Source: Oceanococcus sp. (GTDB taxonomy: Bacteria; Pseudomonadota; Gammaproteobacteria; Nevskiales; Oceanococcaceae). Taken from it: a DNA stretch of 35,456 nucleotides. The notes under the pieces are model-generated. The model was not told the origin of the DNA, searched no databases, and saw nothing but the letters and a program-made list of their open reading frames with translations. The DNA lies in the NCBI GenBank assembly GCA_030147945.1, contig JASBUL010000074.1:1-35456 (forward strand), in the 5' to 3' direction. The translations under genes were made by a program, and so were the position numbers. Shown one piece after another: positions 30,883 through 35,456 of this stretch; position 1 is the first letter of the stretch, and every line of letters starts with the position of its first letter.

Positions 30883-31794
30883 ATGGCTCATGATCACAAA
30901 CATCCAGCTGACAGCCGCAAAACCCTGTTGTTGGCACTTTGCATCACCGGCGGGTTTGCTGTTGTTGAACTCGTCGGAGGATTGCTGGCGAACTCGCTGG
31001 CTTTGATTGGAGACGCAGGCCATATGGCAACGGACGCGCTGGCACTGGGGCTCGGCGCGTTGGCCGCCGCGATAAGTCGAATTGGCGCCACTGCACGCTA
31101 CTCTTACGGCTTGCGTCGCGCTGAAGTCCTGGGCGCATTCATCAATGTGTTGTTCATGTTTGGCGTCGTAGTGTGGATCGTTATTGAGGCCATTGAGCGT
31201 GTGCAGGAGCCCGTTACAGTCGCCGGACCGACCGTCATGGTAATTGCCGCCATAGGCTTGATCATCAATCTGGTGGTATTCCGGATACTGCATGCGGGCG
31301 AGCAGACCCTGAACACGCGTGGGGCCCTGCTACACGTACTCGGTGATCTGCTGGGTTCAGTGGCCGCACTGGGTGCCGGCCTCATTGTCTGGCTGACCGA
31401 CTGGATGCTGATCGACCCGTTGCTTTCCTTATTGGTCTGCGGCCTGATCCTGCTCTCATCGACTCGGGTTTTGCTCGATTCCGTGCACGTTATGATGGAA
31501 GGTGTACCGCCTGAACTTTCACTTTCAGACGTTGGTGAATCAATGGCTGGAGCGCATCCTGACATCATGCAGATTCATGACCTGCACATCTGGCGACTGT
31601 CCTCCGACATGACCGCACTCTCTGCTCATGTGGTGCTTCGCGAAAGTAGCCGATGGCCAGATGTACTGAACGATCTGCGGACCCGCTTGCACACACAGTA
31701 CGGCATCTCGCACATCACCATTCAGCCAGAAATGGCCGACGAACAGATCGTTGTGCCAGCGAATGATTTACCGCCCATGGGTCGTAACGAATGA
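30883..31794 (+). CDS. czcD: CzcD/ZitB-like cation diffusion facilitator
   Basis: A 303-residue inner-membrane CDF exporter for Zn, Co or Cd. The N-terminus is His-containing (MAHDHKH). Six helices follow, with the metal site in ALIGDAGHMATDALALG (helix 2) and LLHVLGDLLGSVAAL (helix 5), both His/Asp as in zinc transporters. A cytoplasmic C-terminal domain is present (MMEGVPPELSLSDV, IHDLHIWRLSSDMTALSAHV, GISHITIQPE). Unlike the CDF at 23749 this is the standard full-length type. It follows the methyltransferase gene by 3 bases. Confidence 0.93.
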   Translation: MAHDHKHPADSRKTLLLALCITGGFAVVELVGGLLANSLALIGDAGHMATDALALGLGALAAAISRIGATARYSYGLRRAEVLGAFINVLFMFGVVVWIVIEAIERVQEPVTVAGPTVMVIAAIGLIINLVVFRILHAGEQTLNTRGALLHVLGDLLGSVAALGAGLIVWLTDWMLIDPLLSLLVCGLILLSSTRVLLDSVHVMMEGVPPELSLSDVGESMAGAHPDIMQIHDLHIWRLSSDMTALSAHVVLRESSRWPDVLNDLRTRLHTQYGISHITIQPEMADEQIVVPANDLPPMGRNE

Positions 31795-31805
31795 TGGCAA
31801 CGACT

Positions 31806-31833
31806 ATCAATCTTGCTGCCAAGCAGCATTGAT
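31806..31833 (+). terminator. Imperfect hairpin after the CDF gene
   Basis: ATCAA and TTGAT enclose TGCTG and CAGCA around a 5-base loop, with a 3-base bulge on one arm, starting 11 bases after the czcD stop. There is no downstream T-run, so termination by itself would be weak. Confidence 0.3.
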
Positions 31834-31887
31834 CCCAATGATCACGCTCGTCGGCTTTCGGAAAGTGACCTGACACAGGAATAGCCC

Positions 31888-32349
31888 GTGCAAACTATTA
31901 GTTTTTCAAGCGACCTGCCGGTAAAGGCTGATGAGATTCTCGCCACGCTAACAATGCACGGCGTGAACGCTGAGCTTCGCCCGCTCATACGGATGACGGC
32001 ACCAAAAGCATATTCAGGACGAAGCATCCTTGATTGGTCCGAGCAGCAAAAGCTGTTTGACTGCTGGATACTGCTGTTTGGGTTCCTACCTATCGATAGG
32101 CACTCGTTTTACTTCGACGTCATTGATGAGCATGAAGGGTTTTCAGAGCATTCCACATCGTGGACCAATAAATATTGGAAGCATGACCGCAGGGTTGCCT
32201 CGCAGGAATCAGGGTGCCGAGTAGTCGATACTGTGAGGTACAAATCCAGAATTCCGCTCATGGACTTGTTGCTCAAGCCAGCATATCGACTGGTCTTCTG
32301 GCTTCGCCATAGGAACCTTCGCGCAAAATACGGAGGACAAGCTACTTAG
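31888..32349 (+). CDS. SRPBCC-like ligand-binding protein
   Basis: A 153-residue soluble protein. The second half has the look of the SRPBCC (START/Bet v 1-like) superfamily: HSFYFDVIDEHEGFSE, TSWTNKYWKHDRRV, GCRVVDTVRYKSRIPLMD and the C-terminal LLLKPAYRLVFWLRHRNL. These bind hydrophobic ligands; no specific role can be given. The start is a GTG at 31888 with AGGA about 8 bases upstream. It lies 93 bases after czcD and is the last recognisable gene before the gene-poor stretch that leads to the tRNA. Confidence 0.65.
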   Translation: MQTISFSSDLPVKADEILATLTMHGVNAELRPLIRMTAPKAYSGRSILDWSEQQKLFDCWILLFGFLPIDRHSFYFDVIDEHEGFSEHSTSWTNKYWKHDRRVASQESGCRVVDTVRYKSRIPLMDLLLKPAYRLVFWLRHRNLRAKYGGQAT

Positions 32350-32855
32350 CACTTGTCACGAGCTGGGCTCAAACGATCAATAGCATATGCATTTGGCACG
32401 AGGCCATCATTGAGCTGCGTATTCCAAAAAGCCGCTGTGGGACATGGCTGAACGACTATGCTTCTGCCCTGAGCCAATGACCGCTTGCGGGAAGCTAGAC
32501 ACCCACCCACATAGGTCTGGGAACTTCAGCTCTGGGTCGATTGTGATCATTCAGAACCAACGTGGTTAATGGCCGCTCCGCTCGCGACTGCCGGCCATTC
32601 CTGCTTGAGAGTTTCCCGAAATACACCCAGCTTCCAGTGCCCGCTCAGACCTCAATCTTGCGCCTCAAGAAAAGGCACTCTCAACTTTCTTGCGCGAGCG
32701 ATGGCACCAGCCCCATCAAATGCGCAATAGATATCAAAGTCCAAACAGCCCGCTTAGCTATGAAGCAAACTCACTCAGGTAGAAGTGCGCGCATAGCCAA
32801 GTCGTCTATGACCAGCCGCCAAGCTGGCAGATTCAAGATCGTAGTAATGGGGGGC

Positions 32856-32917
32856 TGGGCCACATATGGGCCAAGCAAACACCTGACAGGCTCATCGTGG
32901 GCCATATTTGGGCCAAG
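32856..32917. repeat. Two near-identical 20-bp elements, 42 bp apart
   Basis: TGGGCCACATATGGGCCAAG (32856-32875) and TGGGCCATATTTGGGCCAAG (32898-32917) match at 17 of 20 positions. Each is itself a tandem of TGGGCCA around an AT-rich centre. The start-to-start distance of 42 bp is four helical turns, as expected for protein sites on one face of the DNA. No known binding protein is recognised. Confidence 0.6.
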
Positions 32918-32954
32918 GCAAGTCACGCCATGTCACGTTCTGTCATGCAAAGAA

Positions 32955-33014
32955 AAAGCGCGAACATCTTGATTTTCCTGAGATTTCTCAGAAAACCACG
33001 ACAATTCGCGCTTT
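32955..33014 (-). terminator. Composite terminator downstream of tRNA-Ser
   Basis: Read on the minus strand, AAAGCGCGAA (33005-33014) pairs perfectly with TTCGCGCTTT (32955-32964). An inner hairpin CTGAG/CTCAG (32978-32991) flanked by T and A runs lies in the loop. A T-rich run follows the outer arm (TTTTTCTTTG), so this is a plausible intrinsic terminator for the tRNA transcript. Confidence 0.6.
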
Positions 33015-33020
33015 CGTATT

Positions 33021-33113
33021 TGGCGGAGAAGGAGGGATTCGAACCCTCGATGAGGCTATAAACCCCATACTCCCTTAGCAGGGGAGCGCCTTCAGCCACT
33101 CGGCCACTTCTCC
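33021..33113 (-). tRNA. serV: tRNA-Ser (anticodon GCU)
   Basis: A 93-base serine tRNA on the minus strand. The acceptor arm GGAGAAG pairs with CTTCTCC, the CCA end is encoded (33021-33023), the anticodon loop reads CTGCTAA (GCU, decoding AGC/AGU), the long variable arm typical of tRNA-Ser is present and the T loop reads GGTTCGAATCC. It sits next to csrA, as in many Gammaproteobacteria. Its 3' end faces the accessory region, the usual orientation for island insertion at tRNA genes, though no att duplication was found in the window. Confidence 0.95.
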
Positions 33114-33202
33114 GGAACTCGTCTTGATCCGTGCAGCAACCGCAGCGCGGCCATGCACGACCTCGCGCGTTCGGTGATCGAAAACTGCGCGAAAGGCCGC
33201 GT

Positions 33203-33230
33203 AGGATACCGATTTTCAGCGCCGGGTCAA
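33203..33230 (-). promoter_or_regulatory. Likely promoter of tRNA-Ser
   Basis: Minus-strand -35 TTGACC (33225-33230) and -10 TATCCT (33203-33208), spacer 16 bp, in the gap between csrA and the tRNA. It would start RNA about 80 bases before the tRNA 5' end. The normal spacing distinguishes it from the 19-bp MerR-type promoters of the island. Confidence 0.55.
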
Positions 33231-33240
33231 AGCACCTGCG

Positions 33241-33432
33241 TCATTCGTCGCTGGACGACGCCACGCCGCTGGTTTCGCGGTTGCGCTCCAGCACCTCTTC
33301 ACGGTGCACAGCAACCTCGCGCGGTGCATTCACACCGATACGGACCTGATTCCCTTTAATTCCCAAAACTGTGACAGCAACATCGTCCCCGATCATCAGG
33401 GACTCCCCAACCTTTCTCGTCAGAATTAGCAC
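33241..33432 (-). CDS. csrA: Carbon storage regulator CsrA
   Basis: A 63-residue RNA-binding dimer that blocks or stabilises target mRNAs by binding GGA motifs. The sequence is canonical: [36 protein letters not shown] and VHREEV, including the RNA-contacting VHREE segment. The start is GTG at 33430-33432 with GGAG 7 bases upstream; no in-frame ATG gives the family N-terminus. It lies between lysC and tRNA-Ser, the conserved gammaproteobacterial setting. Confidence 0.96.
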   Translation of the reverse strand: MLILTRKVGESLMIGDDVAVTVLGIKGNQVRIGVNAPREVAVHREEVLERNRETSGVASSSDE

Positions 33433-33537
33433 GTGAGTTCTCCATTGCTCACTGTAGGTGATCGCCGATCTCCGCCGGCGCCCCGCATGGCGATTTCAGT
33501 CTAACGCGCGACGACCACAAAAGGTTCCGTTGCGCCG

Positions 33538-34773
33538 CTACAGCGCTTCGTCCTGCGGTTCACGATCCAGCGCGAAATCCTTGTGCAGGGAACGCACGGC
33601 CAATTCGAGGTATTTGCTGTCGATGACCACCGAGATCTTGATCTCCGAGGTTGAAATCATGCGGATGTTGATGTTTTCGCGAGCCAGGGTCGCAAAGGTC
33701 TTGCTGGCCACCCCGGCGTGCGAACGCATACCCACACCCACCAGGGAAACTTTAACGATGTCATCGTCACCACGCACGTCCTTGGCGCCCAGTGAACCGG
33801 CCACCTCACGCATGATCTGAAGCGCCGTGGCGAAATCGCGCTTGTGCACGGTGAAGGTGAAATCGGTCAGACCGTCGGAACCGACGTTCTGAACAATCAT
33901 GTCGACTTCAATATTGGCCGCCCCAATCGGCCCGAGTATGGCCGAGGCGATACCCGGATGATCGGGTACACCGACCACGGTGAGCTGGGCTTCATCGCGG
34001 TTGAACGCGATGCCTGAAATGATGGGATCTTCCATCTCGCTTTCCTCAAGACTGATCAGTGTGCCGGGGCCTTCGGCAAAGCTCGAAAGCACCCGCAGCG
34101 GCACGGCATATTTTCCGGCGAACTCAACAGCGCGAATCTGCAGCACCTTGGAACCGAGGCTGGCCATTTCCAGCATTTCCTCGAAGGTGATGCGCTCCAG
34201 CCGACGTGCATTGGGCTCAACCCGCGGATCGGTGGTGTAAACCCCGTCCACATCGGTGTAGATCTGGCATTCGTCAGCCTTTAGCGCCGCCGCCAGAGCG
34301 ACCGCCGTGGTATCCGAGCCGCCGCGCCCCAGCGTGGTGATATTGCCGTGCTCGTCGGAGCCCTGAAAACCGGCCACGATGACCACACGCCCCTGCTCAA
34401 GATCAGCGCGCATGCGTTCACCATCGATCTTCTTGATGCGCGCCTTGGTGTGCACATCGTCGGTCAGTATGCGCACCTGAGAGCCGGTGTAGGAGCGCGC
34501 CGGCTGACCGATGGCATCCAGCGCCATGGCCAGCAAGGCGATCGTGACCTGCTCACCGGTCGACAGCAGCACATCCATCTCGCGCGCCACCAGCCTGCTA
34601 CTAATCTGATTGGCCAGCCCGGTCAGGCGATCGGTTTCCCCGCTCATCGCCGAGACAACCACCACGATGTCGTCGCCTCTGGCACGCGCAGCGGCGACCT
34701 TGGCAGCGACGTTTTGAATGCGCTCGACCGAGCCGACGGACGTACCGCCGTACTTCTGAACTATAAGGGCCAT
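33538..34773 (-). CDS. lysC: Aspartate kinase
   Basis: A 411-residue aspartokinase, the first step of the Lys/Thr/Met and diaminopimelate pathways. The N-terminal kinase domain starts VQKYGGTSVGSVERIQ and includes the substrate-site text GRGGSDTTAVALAAALKAD and YTDVDGVYTTDPR. Two C-terminal ACT domains follow (VVGVPDHPGIASAILGPIG and SLVGVGMRSHAGVASKTF), which sense lysine and/or threonine. The length fits the single-function type of Pseudomonas and relatives. The ATG overlaps the alaS stop by one base (TAATG), so translation is probably coupled. Confidence 0.97.
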   Translation of the reverse strand: MALIVQKYGGTSVGSVERIQNVAAKVAAARARGDDIVVVVSAMSGETDRLTGLANQISSRLVAREMDVLLSTGEQVTIALLAMALDAIGQPARSYTGSQVRILTDDVHTKARIKKIDGERMRADLEQGRVVIVAGFQGSDEHGNITTLGRGGSDTTAVALAAALKADECQIYTDVDGVYTTDPRVEPNARRLERITFEEMLEMASLGSKVLQIRAVEFAGKYAVPLRVLSSFAEGPGTLISLEESEMEDPIISGIAFNRDEAQLTVVGVPDHPGIASAILGPIGAANIEVDMIVQNVGSDGLTDFTFTVHKRDFATALQIMREVAGSLGAKDVRGDDDIVKVSLVGVGMRSHAGVASKTFATLARENINIRMISTSEIKISVVIDSKYLELAVRSLHKDFALDREPQDEAL

Positions 34774-35456
34774 TAGTTTGCGAGTTTGCCTTGAACGAAA
34801 TCGGTCACGCTGGCCAGCGCGGCAGGCAGGTTTTCCGGCTGATTGCCACCGGCCTGGGCCATGTCCGGACGACCACCACCCTTGCCACCGATCTGCGAGG
34901 CGACGTGATTCACCAGTTCGCCGGCCTTGATCAGCTTGGTCTGGTCATCGCTGACACCGGCAACCAGGGCGACCTTACTGCCGTTAACCGCGGCCAGCAC
35001 GATGACCGCGCTGCCCAGACGGTTCTTGAGGTCATCAACCATCTCCCGCAAGGCCTTGCCGTCAATCCCGTCCAGACTCGCAGCAACCAGCTTGAGCGGA
35101 CCAATGCTTTGCGCCGATGCGGCCAGATCGCCGCCCTGTTGAGCGCCCATTTCCTGCTTGAACTTCTTGAGTTCTTTCTCCAGCTCGCGCTGACGTTCAA
35201 GCACCTGGTCGATGCGTTCGCCCAGACCATCCGGTGCGGTTTTCAGACGCGCCGCCAGACCGTTGACCAGGCCATCAAGATCGCGCGCCCAGGTCAACGC
35301 CCCGCGCCCGGTCACCGCCTCGACACGGCGCACACCGGCGGCCACGCCACCTTCGCTGATGATCTTGAACAACCCGATATCGCCGGTGCGACGCACATGC
35401 GTCCCACCACACAGCTCGCACGAGGTATCACCCAGGCGCATTACACGCACGGCCTC
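34773..35456 (-). CDS. alaS: Alanine-tRNA ligase, C-terminal part (runs off window)
   Basis: The last 227 codons of alanyl-tRNA synthetase; the frame is open to the window edge and the 5' part is outside. The editing-domain zinc site is visible (SCELCGGTHVRRTGDIG), followed by the coiled-coil linker (QVLERQRELEKELKKFKQEM) and the C-Ala/DHHA1 domain with the glycine-rich GGKGGGRPDMAQAGG. This is a core housekeeping gene and marks the chromosomal side of the window. Confidence 0.97.
   Translation of the reverse strand, partial: EAVRVMRLGDTSCELCGGTHVRRTGDIGLFKIISEGGVAAGVRRVEAVTGRGALTWARDLDGLVNGLAARLKTAPDGLGERIDQVLERQRELEKELKKFKQEMGAQQGGDLAASAQSIGPLKLVAASLDGIDGKALREMVDDLKNRLGSAVIVLAAVNGSKVALVAGVSDDQTKLIKAGELVNHVASQIGGKGGGRPDMAQAGGNQPENLPAALASVTDFVQGKLAN

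Larger units (their letters stand above)
32350..33020. other. Gene-poor stretch between the island and tRNA-Ser
   Basis: About 670 bases with no convincing gene. One plus-strand open frame (32562-32972) exists but shows no family signs, signal or ribosome site. The stretch holds a pair of near-identical 20-bp elements (32856-32875 and 32898-32917) and a composite hairpin terminator for the tRNA (32955-33014). It is likely a decayed junction region. Confidence 0.55.

Noticed and set aside
32562-32972. 136-codon plus-strand frame in the gene-poor region
   Set aside because: No family signs, signal peptide or ribosome site, and it runs through the tRNA terminator hairpin and the paired repeats.
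33021-33060. Duplicate of the tRNA-Ser 3' end as an attachment site
   Set aside because: I looked for a second copy of the T-arm/acceptor sequence elsewhere in the window and found none.

Overview
The window is GC-rich DNA from a gammaproteobacterium. The right edge is core chromosome: the end of alaS, then lysC, csrA and tRNA-Ser(GCU), all on the minus strand. This order is typical of Gammaproteobacteria. I cannot name the genus from sequence alone. Everything to the left of the tRNA, about 32 kb, is an accessory heavy-metal resistance island. It is a mosaic of operons with insertion-sequence debris and broken genes at several joints, and no integrase is visible.

Layout, left to right. (1) 1-2502: the end of an IS3-family element abuts a CusA-type RND pump that has lost its N-terminal quarter. 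(2) 2610-4400, plus: a bufferin operon, bufA1-bufB-bufC. (3) 4508-7144, minus: a mercury operon merR-merT-merP-merA with a MerR-type promoter between merR and merT. (4) 7182-8905: an AraC-family regulator split by an in-frame amber codon, divergent from a sterol desaturase-like fatty acid hydroxylase. (5) 8948-13454, minus: thioredoxin-like protein, CcdA-like membrane protein, MerR-family regulator, CopA-type P-type ATPase and an alpha/beta hydrolase, with short or overlapping junctions at most steps. (6) 13601-15186, plus, divergent from block 5: outer-membrane barrel-like protein, periplasmic HMA protein and MerT-like protein. A convergent MerR-family regulator (15251-15655) and a frameshifted desaturase remnant follow. 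(7) 15929-21636, minus: periplasmic copper operon with a small Cys/His protein, multicopper oxidase CopA, CopB, a small periplasmic protein, a His-rich peptide, a cytochrome c/His-rich/NTF2 fusion and a DUF411 lipoprotein. (8) 21845-22345: decayed IS6-family element, then a YnfA-type membrane protein. (9) 22775-30240, minus: czc-type operon with a small Cys-rich protein, CzcC, CzcB, CzcA, a short CDF exporter and a rhodanese-adenylate cyclase fusion. (10) 30382-32349, plus: ICMT-like methyltransferase, CzcD-like CDF exporter and an SRPBCC-like protein, then about 670 bases without a convincing gene.

How it fits together: the genes cover cytoplasmic export (P-type ATPase, two CDFs), trans-envelope export (CzcCBA), periplasmic oxidation and sequestration (multicopper oxidase, CopB, His-rich proteins, DUF411, bufferin) and mercury uptake and reduction. 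Control looks MerR-dominated. There are three MerR-family regulators and six promoters whose -35 and -10 hexamers are 19 bp apart, the stretched spacing that MerR activators act on. The divergent pair at 13485-13573 shares the same 14-bp palindrome.

The best candidates for something little described are the divergent thioredoxin/CcdA/ATPase/hydrolase and barrel/HMA/MerT-like module, the rhodanese-cyclase fusion coupled to the czc operon, and the cytochrome c-NTF2 fusion. All functional statements rest on motif recognition by eye; no database search was run.
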